Assembly (NCBI GenBank): GCA_000469685.2
Contig: LS997564.1
Location: forward strand, 26,650,459-26,714,458
DNA length: 64,000 bases
Source of the DNA: Haemonchus contortus
Taxonomy: Eukaryota > Nematoda > Chromadorea > Rhabditida > Trichostrongylidae
Direction of reading: 5' to 3'
The position numbers and the translations under genes were made by a program. Positions 25,464 to 39,165 of this stretch are shown here, one piece after another. The notes under the pieces are model-generated. The model did no database searches and had not been told where the DNA came from. It saw only the letters and a list, made by a program, of their open reading frames with translations. Each line of letters opens with the position of its first letter. The stretch's first letter is position 1.

Positions 25464-28400
25464 CATCAATGAAGAAAACTTTGAATGGAAAAACAACAAG
25501 TACGATGTTACTCTCCTATGCTCAGCATACTAATAACCCGGTTCATGAACGGATGGTTGTTCGCGTTTACTAACTCGTTCAAGATGGAAATAGCCAAGAG
25601 AGGAGGGCACTCAGATGGTCCGGGAGTCTCTAATTCCGAAGGATCAAATAACCAGATTTGAGCGCTGTGTCCCTAACCCCATACCTGAATTGCTCCTTCC
25701 ACAAGAAGAAGATGGGCAGAGATGGTACGTGACACCCTAGGCCACCCCCTACGCAACCCCTGACTGGACTCCCTGACTTCTCCTAGGCCTACTGGTTACT
25801 TCACTTTTCGTTGCTCGGTACATATCTTGCGTGACAGGGCAAATCCCTAGCGAGTTAGCGAGTGGAAGATGTAAGGAATCCTTTGACTTCCGTATCGCGA
25901 AGGGATTGGTGAACATCATGTGCGTCATCCGTTCACCTTTGTTCTCATAGCTACAAAAGAACATGAGATCATGCTTCCCAGGGCACTAGATCTCTGTTTT
26001 CTGTCCACCTTTCTACCCTTAGCCGCTTCCACTGCTAATCCGTTCCCACTTAATACTAATAGAATTTATTGGGAATTGAGGCCTATCACAAGGATCATTT
26101 TCTACAAACGTCATTGGTGTCCGGGTCATGGGACCGGCTTCTAGCGGCTTCTGATGGGAGTCTCAAAAGGTAATCATTGTGATGGTTCAGTTTATTCCCT
26201 TTCCTTCGATCAAAGCCTAACCAATGATATTTACTTGGTGTGGGTATCTCCAAGCCTCATTGTTAGCCACAAATTGGAATGTAGAGAACACCCGACACCA
26301 GGAAGAAGCTTGCAGAGCTTGCTCATACCGAACAACATCATTTTAATGAAACGTGACACTTGGAAGAGCACCTCATATTAACTATAGGAAGCCGTGCACC
26401 TTTCCTGCCCTAGTAATCATGGCAGTGATTGGATATACTCACATTCGAATGTTGTCGGTTATACTGGTAGTGGGTGATGACATCTGGAGCTGATCAGACG
26501 TGAAACACATTCCGATTCCGATCATAGAAATAGGGGGAGGGGACAACTGGAGTGCATATCCCTCCTTACTCTCTCAAATCCCGATCCCGACTGCGATCTC
26601 CCTCACTTGGGACCGAAAACAGTGCAATGCTTCGAGAGAATGGTGCTCAGACCAGCACTTTCTCCACTCTAAGCAGCACAATCCCATCAAGAAATTCCAG
26701 CAAGACAGATGCCAGAATAATTCCGAGTAAGAAATCGATCCTGCTTCGGTTTAAATGGAATTGGATTTCCGCCACTGAGCCACTATCGATGCACCAACAT
26801 AGGGTGCCTGATAGATTCTCGTTGTATCATCATCCTTTAACGAGTATAGCTGCACTTTAAGTCAGATGAGGATGGTTACCATCGTAACCATGAAATTAGG
26901 AACTGAATTGACTGAATTGGATTGAATTGAACACAAAATTGATGAATGTACAGAAAAAACGTTCCCAGGTGGCCCATTTTGGACCGACAGTTCAGGGTTC
27001 CTTTGTTCCGCTGATACGGCTAGCTAGAAACCAACGTCCTTTCTTCCTCATTATTAGTTTCCATTCATAGGTGTGTTCATCTAGACTGCTATAATTTCTA
27101 TTTGTACAATCTGGTCAAAAAACGATATTTTATTGAATTTCATTCCAAGCAGAGATGAGAGCTATTGTGGGAATCGGTGGAAAATGCCCGAACTTATAGT
27201 CTTGGTGTTCAAAAATCAGGGACAAACGAACTAGAAGGCTTTCAAAAAAGGGAACCGACAAATATAAGGCAATAGGTACCTAAAAGTAATGAAAATGATG
27301 AAAATAAAAAGGAAATAAGAGTGATCATTATTAGGAGCACCTGATGGATGGGGAGCCACACTGACGAAGCAAAGTCAGAGGGCACATTAGGATTAGGAAA
27401 TAGCCTGCGTGGAAAAAGGTGGAGACAAGGTAATCTACAAATAATTGCAGTAATATTCGAAATTTTTCTAATTTCCTCCCTCACTTAGTCTACTAGCACG
27501 GCAACGAAGACGATGATGAGCTGGACAGCTGGCAGCTGAACAATGCAGCAGAGGAGGGTAAGAGGGGAAGCTTCAAGTATGGACCGCTAACAATATGTAC
27601 TTAAATTGGAAAGAAATCGACAAGGGTTCGCTCAACGGGAATGAAAAAGCAATTAAGCAGATGAAAGCTGAGGAAAAAGGTAAAAGAAGCGGGCAAAGGC
27701 TCATAAAGAATTTGAAGGGAAGATAGAGGCTACCCTATTGGATAGGAAGCAACCCAATCGGTAGGACATCGACGGATCATTTCGGAAGGGAAGAAAGTGC
27801 AGAACTTCAATCCTACCGCATGGAAGTTGGAAGTTGGAAGAAGCAAAGTTATGCACATGTGATGTAGTGGGCTCAAAAAAGGTCTGGAATGGGGTGGGGG
27901 TCTGTTGAGATTTAGCAATCAGTAATCCTCGCCAATTTCCAAAAAATCCTCGTAGCAACGATGACAGATGACTACTCGAAAAGCTGGGGGTCTGATTTTC
28001 ATAAAAGAGAGACGTTTTTGGAATAAGTGAGCATGTGACTAAGAAAAGACCTCATTAGATCACGCATTCACTCCACTTACGCTGAAGTACACCTTTTGTG
28101 ACCAAGTCATTCAAATACACCTTTTCAACCAATTCACTGCCCTTACTGATAAAGGCTTAGAGAAAAAAATAGTCCTTTTCTGCTGCTTTTGAGAACTTCA
28201 GTAAAGGAACATGAAAAATAGGAAGAGGAGAGGATGAAGTACTCAATCTAATGGGTGAGATCACAAAGACTTCTTTGAAGCTCACTTCGACCCCCGCTAA
28301 ACTGCGTATCCGCTTCTATTGTGCACAGCCGCTAGTCAGAAGCCTCAAATGAAAAGCCTTTTCGACTTCAGTCCGTACAATTCTATTCGTTCACGAGTAT

Positions 28401-29390
28401 CCATTTGAATTTTCGCAAGGAGTAGAATGATAATCGCCGTGGCGCGACTGAAAAATACGGGCAGATCCTGTTTGTCTCAAAGTGTCCCAGGCACATAGCC
28501 AAGCTATTCTATATCACCATAGAACGTGGCTATTGTTTAAGACTTCCCAGTATCTGTGTACTTCCAGGTTGTCTAAATAGAAAGGAAGTAAGGCATCATT
28601 AAACTTCACCTAGATTTCGAACACGCAAGTAGGGACCGTGGCAGGAAAGACCTCCATCGGTCAGGGAGAGTCCCGTTCTGGGCCAGGAAGCCTAACTGGA
28701 GCTTCCTCCTATGCCAAACAAGCGGCCTACAGAACCAGACAAGCCATAAAAAAGTCCTACGCATAAGATTTCTTAAAGTTGGCTTATTTGTGGAGGGAGC
28801 AAGGGGAGAACTTAAGGTGGAGTGGCTAGGGAGGGCAGCTTGGGCGCCGGCTTGATTCGCATTTGAATAACTCGACAATTCAGAATGACATTTAGTTGAA
28901 TTCACCAACCAGCTTACGCTCAATCTTGACATTTTTTCTTTTTATATCCCATAATCGATTAGGCCTAAGAGAACGTCATCTGAATCAAGAATAAGTGAAG
29001 AGCGGAAGCTTACCCCATTACAGAAACCTTCCGGATTGAATTAAATCAAGTAAATGCCTAACTTCATAGTATTCAATTTGCTCAACGCCTCCAGTTGACT
29101 TTGATTACGCTTACTTTAGAGGTTCTTTGGCTTGATTATATGATCCTATATGGTAAACAGCCGTAATATGCATTGAAAAATATCTCTTCACATATGCATA
29201 GCTCCACATTCGACCTTCTATGCCAAACGCTTAGCTCAGCTTTGTCAGTGACTGACAGCAGATTGAGGATAAGTGAACTTTGGCAAGGACTACTTCGCCT
29301 TTTGAAATGACGATAGTGAGAAAGAACCGAAGGGGGGGGGGGGAAGACAAGCTCTCTTCGACGTTGGTCAATCTCTTTTTCTGGGATGAG

Positions 29391-29612
29391 CCACGCATTC
29401 AGCTTCCATTCGAAATGCGGTTTGAATGTGCAGTGGCCTATGCAGTGAATCTGATCCACCCGCTGTACATGTCAGTTTTTGTCCTCCCAGCAAATTTCGG
29501 TACCAATCAACCCCTATGAATGGGATGCTTGAATGGCCTAGGCGGACATCGATCCGGGATTCAAACCCTCAACGGGGCTACGGGGATAGTGCACCATTTG
29601 AATCTGGACCAC
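29391..29612 (-). mobile_element. tRNA-derived SINE copy
   Basis: The minus strand carries the B-box-like GGGTTTGAATCCCGG, then GATCGATGTCCGCCTAGGCC, a GGTACC block and the tail TTCGAATGGAAGCTGAATGC. The head is diverged. Confidence 0.65.
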
Positions 29613-30580
29613 CTACATAGAAAAGAATCCCATCATTAAGTAAACCCACGTCAGAGGGCTCATTGAGAATCCACGAGCAAAAGGGCATGACTTTGATGGG
29701 AGCTTCCGTGTTGTAAACTCCTGAATAAGAATGATCTGAGCTCGTAGTCCAAACGTTGCCCTTGAACAATCGCCCCCCTCGTAATACACCAGCCCCAAGC
29801 TTCCTCCCCGAACTCATTCCCTTGAGGAGTGCCACGTGATGAGTATCTGTCAAAGGGCGTTTCGCTGAAAATTCATAACTATTTCGCTTGAACAAGTAAG
29901 CTCAGTGAGTGATGGTGATTGATTCTATGAAAGTATTCGGATGGTTAGGATGAATGCTAGGAAATGGAGGCAAAAGAGAGGCAGACTACACAGAGAGTAG
30001 TACAGAGCAACACGACGTTTGACGAAGGTAACAAGGTGAACGTCTGTCTATTGTCCCCGTTTCCTTTCCTTTATCCTATTCACCTGAGTACTTTCGTGGA
30101 CGACATGAAAACATGAATTCATCCTTGCTGCCTGAGATTACTCGCTTTGAGTTTAAGCCCAGATAGTTGTGAACTTTTCGGGGACCAACGAATCGCGAGG
30201 CTTACAGCTGGTGTGTCCGGGGATCGATTCTACGGGCAGGTAATATTGCGTTTAATCCATTTACGGAAACTAATTATGATTTCAGGGTAACATAGGGCAC
30301 GTTGCCAATACGGGAGTAGGAAATTCAAACTGGTTTATAAAGTGGTAATAACGTTTTTATAAAGAGCTTCTCTTTTTTCCTGGAGGATGAGGACCACCTT
30401 GACCAGAACGGGGCATGGACATCTACCTACACGTTTAGTACTCGATAGAGATGCTCTGTTTGGTTGATGATAGAGCGGCATTGTACTATTTTACAGAAGG
30501 TAAAAGGTGGCTGATCGGATGTTCCCAACTGGGCAAAGTTAGATACAAAGATGAGTACATAGGAGCGGCTTGGAGGACAT

Positions 30581-30643
30581 GTTTTGAGCTGAGGACATCG
30601 TAAAAGAGAGGGGACTTCTTTTACGATGTCCTCAGTCCAAAAC
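30581..30643. repeat. 27-bp inverted repeat hairpin
   Basis: Arms 30581-30607 and 30617-30643, paired except for a two-base mismatch, with a 9-nt loop. The size resembles a small-RNA precursor, but no flanking lower stem is seen. Confidence 0.85.
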
Positions 30644-31059
30644 ACGACGGCGAATTCGTCTATAATGCATTGGTCACTCCTATGTGATCAATGTTGGTAG
30701 AAATTAGCCATTCCTTTAATTACCTTCTACTTATAATGTGTTTATAGTGTTAAAACAATAGGAAATATATTCAAAATTGGAAATAAAAAACAACCTTACA
30801 GTCTCTGCGATTCCTTCTTTCAGTGCTCAGCTGCGGTAGGACCGCATGATCATGAAGTTTTGCCATCATGATCTTCTGCTCCTGGCCAAAAAGTAACTGC
30901 CCACATTATCCAAGCTGATTGAAAGAGACAGTGCTCGCCATTGTGAGGTTCCTAGTGTGTGAAATAGTGTGGTAACCACTAAACTTTTGTCTAATCTTAT
31001 AATTAGACTATACTTAATGTAACTAGTGGCACAGAGAATTTAACAAATGGTGATAAAGA

Positions 31060-31275
31060 TGCTGTAGTGGTAAGTGGTCACTATCTCGTACGCAGGTCCG
31101 GAGATCGAATCCCGGATCGACACCCTCCAGGTGAACTAAATGTTTCATACTTCTGGGGCCGGCTAATTGGAGCCAGACTCGCCTGGGAGGATTAATGCAC
31201 TAACTTCCACATCGGTTGGTCAGCGTAAAATCATCGCTTAGGCTTTGAACGCTTCAAAAACACCACGATAGTTCT
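31060..31275 (+). mobile_element. tRNA-derived SINE copy
   Basis: A box GATGCTGTAGTGGTAAGTGG, B box GAGATCGAATCCCGGATCG, then a GGAGGATTAATGCACTAACTT block and TTGGTCAGCG. This is a divergent family member. Confidence 0.6.
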
Positions 31276-33511
31276 GAATGGGAGGCTGTGGGAGGACCTC
31301 CCAGAATCATGGTTGGTTAACGTGTCACCTCCCAGCTGTCGTCCCGTTGATTATCGATTTCGTCGAGCGGGCGCCAGTAACGTCTTTCACGAGCCAGAGC
31401 AGTCCACTGGGTCGTCCTTGCTGGAGGGACACGGGGCACGGCATTACTTTCGATTAGATCCTTAGGGAAGAAGCTGACCAATGCTTATTCATAACGAAAG
31501 AAATTTTTCTTCAAGGAAATAAATCTCGTAGATTTTGTACTATTCAGGAGATCAATACGTATGCAATAAGTGCACATTCCAGAGTTTAGGTAGCTTCTGC
31601 AGGGAATTGAGATGGATGGCTTATCGTTAGCGGAGAAAACATTGAGCGAGGCTCAATATCTCATTGGATCAAAAATATAACAGAAGTCACATGACGCACA
31701 TCCCTACTATCTATTTCCGTAAATCTTCGCCGTAATTTCCGTCTCATTCGCTCTCATTCGCTTATTGGATCTAGTCTGGCCTTGCAATAAGGAAGGAGAT
31801 TAATTGATAGCAAAAAAGGGATACTTGCTGACAGCTTTATATATTAACCAGTATGATTACCCGACAACTGTCATCAGCGTCCCTTTTTTAATGTGTACTA
31901 TACGTCCGTCTACTCATGTCTTACTCCGTCAAAATTCCTCCAAGAAGTTGTTGTACTAAATGATGGCCGTATATAGTAACAGAGGGGCAATTATCCCATT
32001 ACTATGACAGTTTTTCGATATTCAAGAGGCTCCCTATCATACCGGCCCTCTCATTTCCCCATGGAAATATGTCAAGCTGTTGGTTCGAGATCCCACTCTA
32101 GGGCTTTCTGCAGTTCGACAGAGTGATGGCGGCCTGAATCTCAGCAAAAATTGAATCATATGACTAGAAACGGCTTGATAGTTACCGGGAGACATAATTG
32201 AGCCTTTCATCCGAAATGCCTCTTCGACAATTTGACTTTTCATTCATTATCGTCATATTATTAGCAGAAGGGCAGTCGCAATGAGCATGTCGCGTGGCCT
32301 GTTACAGGCTCGGGTATAGGATTACGGTAGCGCCGCAAGGTCTGAACCTGCACTGGGTCGGGCCGGTTTGGAATACCCTAGCATGGGAGCGATTCGATCC
32401 ATGCTCTTTTCTTCTTCTTCACCGACGTGAAAACCAAAAAGAGGTAATACTAGGTCTCCTGGTTGCTACTGAGTAGCTTCAGGTCGATGATCATGCCTTC
32501 CACAGCAGGTTTCCAAATCGATTACAGCTATCGATTATCATTTAATGACCAAGATATCAATGTTTACAACGACCATAGCTTGAAATTGTTTTTGTACCAA
32601 CCTAATTAAATCTTGGACGATGAAAACATACGAGCGGTTCCCACGAGGTGTAGAAAAACACCACGAACAACAATGGATGAATTCATAGAGAAAGGTGATC
32701 GTTCACAATACTATTAAGTTCTCAATTAGTAACCTCAACGAACGGATTTATCAGAATGACGTACGCTGACAGACTTTGTTTCCTCTATATCCTGTGAGAG
32801 GGATGATCTTGGAAATTTACCCGGACAGCAGAAAGCATGCCAACACCCTGGGCAAGTCCCCTACTTGACGAAAGGCATTGACATCCTTGGGTGTTAGTTT
32901 ATCGAGTACAAAATCATAAAATCACCACGAATTCCTCGAATCTTATTAGGAAGTCTCCTAAAGTTTCCCTCAGCTTTTGTTCCCACACAGACGACCCTCA
33001 ATATCTAGAAGGTAGCCAGGTGAATTCAGAGGAATAAACGAGAGGCCAAACAACAGGAATTAAGTGATCTCTCCAGATAGATTGGTCTCTGCCGGAAGGA
33101 GATTATTTGTAGCGTTCGAAATCGCCTTGTTCAATTTAAAATGCTGTTTTTCAGGAGAAGGTTGATGACGTGGATTCCCCAGAAGCGCTGACAAGTCGGA
33201 ATTGCCATTCATTTAGCAGTTGCAACGAAGAAGGATGTGCTGACAATCTGCGGGCTAACATAAGAAGTCCAGTAGTCGAGAAAGCTCAGTAAGCGCACCC
33301 TATCGGATCATTGAAATTCGTGAAAACAATATTAATAAATTCCGGTGACCTCACCTGCTATAGGTACCCTCACTAAGCATGCCTACAACACTGCCTGGAC
33401 CTGGTGAGACCACTGAGATCACTATAAAAGGCTCCTGTTTCCTTCGCAGAAGGGCTCGTACGGTATATGTACTAGAGTCTAGTCTTGAGGCATCAATCAA
33501 TCCCTCCTGAG

Positions 33512-33705
33512 GTATGCGTCCACGCATTTGACTTCAATCAGAATCGTAGTGGCGTAATGAGTGCGTATGTGGCCTATACAATGACATGCGGTGGCCAGCC
33601 GATGTAAAAATAAGCGCTTCATCCTCTCAAACGAATCTGGTACCAATTATCCGGTCCCGGAGGGATGGAAGGCTTAGTTGGCCTAGGCGGATATTGCATG
33701 GTATA
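33512..33705 (-). mobile_element. 5'-truncated SINE copy
   Basis: Family body in reverse: GGCCTATACAATGACATGCG, GGTGGCCAGCCGATG, TTGGCCTAGGCGGATAT. It stops before the B box; the preceding CACGCATTTGACTTCAATCA is the 3' tail. Confidence 0.65.
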
Positions 33706-33839
33706 ATATATTGGACCAATAAAGTTGAGAAGACAAATTTTTCAGTTGTTTGAGGGATATCCTTCAAACTTACATCCGCGTATGCCTTCCCTCTTACCAT
33801 ACGATATCACCTACCGTGTCGAAAATGAAGTATCAGCTT

Positions 33840-34100
33840 CTAAATAATTATGCAGTTCAAAAAGAATATTCCTCGTAATGATATGCATAATAGTATTATA
33901 TTCATTTAATTATATATCTTCACTTAGTTTATATATTCTTCAAATGCGATTGAATAATCAAATAATCAAATACATACAGAGGTAAATTATCGATACATGG
34001 ACGATTACGTCAATACGGTATTCGTTAGAATGAAAATAAATGTTATCTGTGGTATAAAAAAACCAGTTTGCCATAATAATATCATAATAAAACCTCTTAA
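33840..34100. repeat. AT-rich low-complexity tract
   Basis: Strongly AT-rich sequence with short AATAATCAAATAATCAAAT-type repeats between two SINE copies. No coding potential. Confidence 0.6.
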
Positions 34101-34261
34101 CCATCATAAATTAATGATATAAAGCTTGATCTCTCGATTTCTGACCAGGAAGAAAGTTCCTTGTCTCGTCTGTGTCCGCTGTCTCTTTCGTTGTCGAGGC
34201 AAGACAAATAAATCCGAGTTCTCTACAATGTAAGGATGAAGTTTTAGGCGTTCTTTGACCC

Positions 34262-34530
34262 CTTTTTAGAATGCGCTCCGTATCCGATTTCATTCAGAAT
34301 CGAATGTGACAGTTTGAATGCGTGTGTGGCCTGAACAATGACTTGAGGTGGCCGGCCGGTGTACAAGTCAACGCTTTCATCCTCCCAGACGTATCTTGTA
34401 CCAATTGATCGACCCCGGAGGGATGGAATGCTTGGTTGGCCTAGGTGGATATCGATCCGGGTTTCGAACCGTGGCCATGCGTATGCGATACTATGCCACT
34501 TGCCACTGCGCTCCCATTTTTACCTTAGTT
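34262..34530 (-). mobile_element. Full-length tRNA-derived SINE copy
   Basis: The most complete copy. The minus-strand head is GAGCGCAGTGGCAAGTGGC, the B box ACGGTTCGAAACCCGG, then GGCCAACCAAGCATTCC, GGTACAAGATACGTCTGGG and TTCTGAATGAAATCGG at the tail. It can serve as the local reference for the family. Confidence 0.75.
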
Positions 34531-37500
34531 TGCAAAACCTCAGAAATTCATGGTGTTTGGAAGATTTCTTCACCATATGGGCTCAATTCATAGTACTTCC
34601 AATGTACTCGAAAGGGGAATTCCTCGAGAAAGAATACGTTGAGAGACCGCGTATCCTCACTTGTGTAGTTGTCATTGGTCGTTGTTTAGATTGTCGTTGA
34701 CTAACAACTTCAACGGGCCAGTCATTTTTTTTAGTTTTTGCCTCAAAGAGCCTTAACATCTCACGTCTTCGATACCACTTCCCACCTGACACCCTCACAT
34801 GTTCCCACATCGTAGAAAACACTCTGGCTGCGACGATGATGTGGCTTTATTGGCCGCTCTATTACATTTGAAGGCAAGCTGTCAGTAATTCTCACGTTGT
34901 TCGACTTTGTCATTCCTTGAGAGTAATAAGGCCGACAAATGAGGTTGTGGAGGTTGTGAACAAGTCATCAAATAATTCAAACATACATACATCGATGACG
35001 TGAGGAAATGTTTCACGGTCTAGTTAGGCCCAGCGAGAGGGATACTGTAGCCCGTGAAACAGGCAGCTATCGCCGACGTATTCGCACCCTCGCTCGCTCA
35101 GTGAGGGACTGTCTAAATGACATTTTCGCAAGCACTGGAAAGTTCTTGCGAGTTTTGTGCCGTAGATCCTCAACAAAAGGAAATATATGGAAATAATCAG
35201 GAAAATGAATAGTTTGCCCCATGAAAATCAGTTTTAACGCGGTTCAGCGGAGAGGTTAAGGGATATTTAAATCAAATGAGTAGGAATCCAACCTTTCAAA
35301 TCATGTCAGAGCAATCCTTAAGATAACAGCAATGGAACCTTCCCCACCATATTTTCTTACTCAAACGCTTAATTAAGTTATCAGGCGTTTCAGGAAAACT
35401 AAGTGATCGGGTAAAGGCGATGCAGAAGGAAGTAATCACCAAAAAAAACCAAAAATTGCTCACAGTGACCCTACCCTGGCAATGGTCAACCTTCTGAAGC
35501 TAGCCAGGTGCTTATCCTGTACTCGTTTGGTTCCCCAAATAACTATGATGGATGCAACTGGTAGACTTCTGCGAAGGTCCAGTTCCGCGTCCAGCAGCTT
35601 CGAATAATCGGCACGAGAAGTGAAACGAGTGTCAAATCTTGGAATACTTCATTCACTCCTAGCTTGTCCAGGGAAGATCTAACCAGTAAGATATCTTTTT
35701 TTTCGCTCGAGCCCATAAGCTAGGGGCAGAAGCGGAATGGTGCTGATTGCTCTCGCATATATCCCACATAAATGGCTCTATTCATCCGAATCTGAATGAA
35801 AAATAAAAGGAAATAGGTCCTAAAGAATAAAAAGAAAAACGAAAAATGAGGAAAATGACAATGAGAAATATAACGGCATCAATCAATTGAGATGTTCATT
35901 TTTGTATTTACTTGTTATTTGTTTATTCTGCATTCTATGTACTTTTTTCGAATCCCTTCTCTTTCATCCCTACTTCTTCTTTTGGGCAAGTATCTATTGG
36001 ATCAACAATGAATGAGGAAATTGCAATATCCTGTAAGGCTTCAGCTCAGCAATGATTACATTTGTGGGTCTTCGGATCAACGTGAAATACTAGGGATAAG
36101 ACGAATATTCTGACAAGGATCATAAGAAGTAACACCAGTAAACAGCTGAACAACTCATGCTCACAACTAGCAAGCAGTAATTGAATATTGGTAGCTTGCT
36201 ACCTACATTCCAAGTGAAGCCAGAGGCTGTAGTGAAAGATTCTGTCGAAGACAGTATCGAAAGGACTGGCTCTTCGTGGCAAAATCCTTCCAATCTCATA
36301 AAATCGGAAAGGCGACGTCAGTATAACTGTTCCCTGTTCGGTAGGGCCCTGGCTATCCATAATAGGATGTATTCACGATCTCCCCGTCTGTATTCACTCC
36401 TCTTGCTCTGAACTCATTTCCAAACTAATCCAACGTGTGGCAATTGATGCACACCATGGAGGCTGTGTCCTCAATCTTGGATCTTGTAGACCGATTTGCC
36501 AAAGGCCAAGAACAAAATAGTGACTGGGAGCGAATGCAGAATAAAGCATTTCTCCAGTCTTTGAAAAGCGATAAGTGCTCTATTTCTATCTCTCTCTGCA
36601 AGAAACTGCAGAACCTTCTCAAAGTATTACTTAGTTTGAGTGCACTGAATAAGCTTCCATTGAAGCCACTGAGATAATCCGTAGGATTTCTGAGCAATAA
36701 ATTCCTTGATGCAAAGTAGATGGCAAGAAGCCGAGAGCAATTAGAGCAAAGTATTGAAGTCTGCTAAGTGGTTGCTGAATGAACTGGTGACCACTCGTCT
36801 GAGAACCAATTACGGTTCTGCTCGAGGGAAGCTTTTGCTTTCTTTGGGACAGCTCTTCTGGAAACCTCGTCCTATGTAGAAGAACTGGTAATATAAAGGA
36901 TTTATAGGAGGAATGAAGCTTCCAGAAGTTCAAAACTGCCTCTCTCGGTGAATCGTTTCATACGAGGCCCTTCCTCTGAAGCAATAAAAGGGACAGATTT
37001 ACTCAATCTTGTACCAACCATCTGAACGTCACACAGAAACAAGCTTTCAGAAAACGGTTTTTCAGACCTCCACTTGCAGCGCGTTTGTCTAAAGACCCCT
37101 TTTCATGCTGAATTATATTTTAACGATATTTGACAACTATCACACTGTGTGGAGTACGGTAAGCACAAGGAGGAAGATGGTGGCTCAATAACAGAAAACG
37201 AAAGAGGTAAGATAGGTTCCTTATAAGCGTTACCTGAAACTATTTTGACTTTTAGTGAATTAGATGTCAATTGTTTTGTTTCGCAAAATAGAAAAAACCT
37301 GATGAAATTAGGAGTCGGTCTGCTAAAACAGATACCACAATATGCGCTAAAGTTTCAAGGCAATAGTTTTTTAATTCACGAAAGGTGGCACATCTGTAGG
37401 CTAACATAGTACGAGGTATTTGTTATGATGATTCGGTTAAGAGGTTGATGCTCACATTTAAACCAGTGAGGTCCAATTTTGTAACCTTGAACGTATGATG

Positions 37501-37898
37501 AAACTTCGACTCAGTCCGAAAAAACAGATAAGCCTCAAAGTTTGCTCGTCAGGCTAAAGTGTGGCTATTGGTCCGAATTATTCACTGGGGATGGTTGCAA
37601 GTCCTACTGAATGCTAATAGGCGAGAAACCGAGTATCTGAAGCATTTTCGGGAATGGTTTGTAGCAGTACAAGTGATCATCCAATGCTAAGCCGAGAAAT
37701 AATGAGGAATCACCGAGTTATGGAACGGTTCAACTGATGGAAGACACAAAGGCAAACTCAATTGGGCCTGCAATGATCAAAAATAAGGTGTCTTCCAGTT
37801 ACCGCCTCTATCTCAAAAGGTTCTCCATACGAAAACAAAGTGATCCCAAGTCAATTGCTTTGGTGTCTGATTTCACATAGACAACACTTCACATATTG

Positions 37899-37928
37899 CC
37901 GCACAGTACGGTAATTACCGTAATGCGG
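37899..37928. repeat. 30-bp palindrome with TACGGTAA core
   Basis: CCGCA...TACGGTAATTACCGTA...TGCGG. Further TACCGTAA copies follow within 250 bp (near 38013 and 38129), as in small nematode repeat clusters. Confidence 0.7.
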
Positions 37929-38944
37929 TGGTGAGGTGTCAGATTTGTCGTGTAAATTGACACCATCTCAGTGTGACACTATCGACCGCAATCACGAACA
38001 GTCATGAGCTACCGTAATATCCATTCCATTCGGTTCGTTTAGAAGATGGCCCTCCGCACGACTGCACTCGAATGATTTGAAGGCCGACACCGATAATTAT
38101 CGTATTTCGTGTCCACTAACCGCACATGTACCGTAACTGTGGAACGACCTGGTTCGAACACAATTTTCCTCGCTACATAACGTTAATAGCAGCACAATTA
38201 TTCTGAACAGCTCAACTAAAACCTACGATATTAAGAGGTTCGTGTATGATGAGCGTCCTTGCCGATGATTTCTTGACACAAAGACATTTCCAAGGTCACC
38301 CTTCCAGCTTAGAGGAACGTCAAGGGATCTGGCCAAAAAAAGAAGCTTCTGCCCGAATGATTTTCGAGACAACGCAGATGCCATAGTTTGGAGCAACATA
38401 AGAAATTCAAGCCCAGGGTAAGCCATGAACCCTCGAATTGGCAGTTACTAGCAGTTCGAGCCATGACAACCACTTGGTCTCCGATTGCAGAGTGTTTTCT
38501 GGAAAAACTCACTGGATGCTTCAGCGTTTATAAAATGGAGCATTTTTTAGGGGGAGAGTTCTCCACCTCAACAAACCCCTGCTTTTCAGAATGGATTTGC
38601 TTCCATTCAGATCATCAGCTCATTAATCCATTATCACGTCACCTCTGCAGCACAGATTTTCAGGCCATGAAATAAAGGTCTGAGTGTTGAATAAGAATTC
38701 AACGATAATTCCACGATTTTTTTTGAAAAGTTTTAGTTATGGTGGTGCTTCTTATCACTTCCTGTCCTCCAACTATGCTTGTGATGAGTATCGTGATCAA
38801 ATATTACTGGTGCCGGTGATCTTTCAAAATTTTCAATTTCTGAATATTTTCTGGGTTACCATTTTCACAAGAAAATAAAATCTGAGTGGAACAAGTCTTT
38901 CGGCGCTTGTGAATCTCGTCTTTTGAATGCCCTAGATTTTTCTT

Positions 38945-39165
38945 TCACCCTGGATCGTAGTTACGTATTGAACGAGTAAGTGGTCTATACAATGATTTGC
39001 GGTGACCAACTAATGTACAAATCAATACATTCATCCTCCCAGACGAGTTTGGTACCATTTAACCGGCCTTGGAGGGATGGAAGGCTTGGTCGCGTAACGA
39101 TCCGTGGTTCGATCGCCGGACCACGCGTGTGATAGTGCCCACTAGCTACTACATCATCTTTGCAC
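38945..39165 (-). mobile_element. tRNA-derived SINE copy
   Basis: Reverse-orientation family member: GTCTATACAATGATTTGCGG, TTCATCCTCCCAGACGAG, GGAGGGATGGAAGGCTTGG and a degenerate B box (GGTTCGATCGCCGG). Confidence 0.7.

Noticed and set aside
36425..36933. Overlapping minus and plus frames of 80-100 codons
   Set aside because: One has a CCAG acceptor-like start, but frames overlap on both strands and no homology or donor partner was found.
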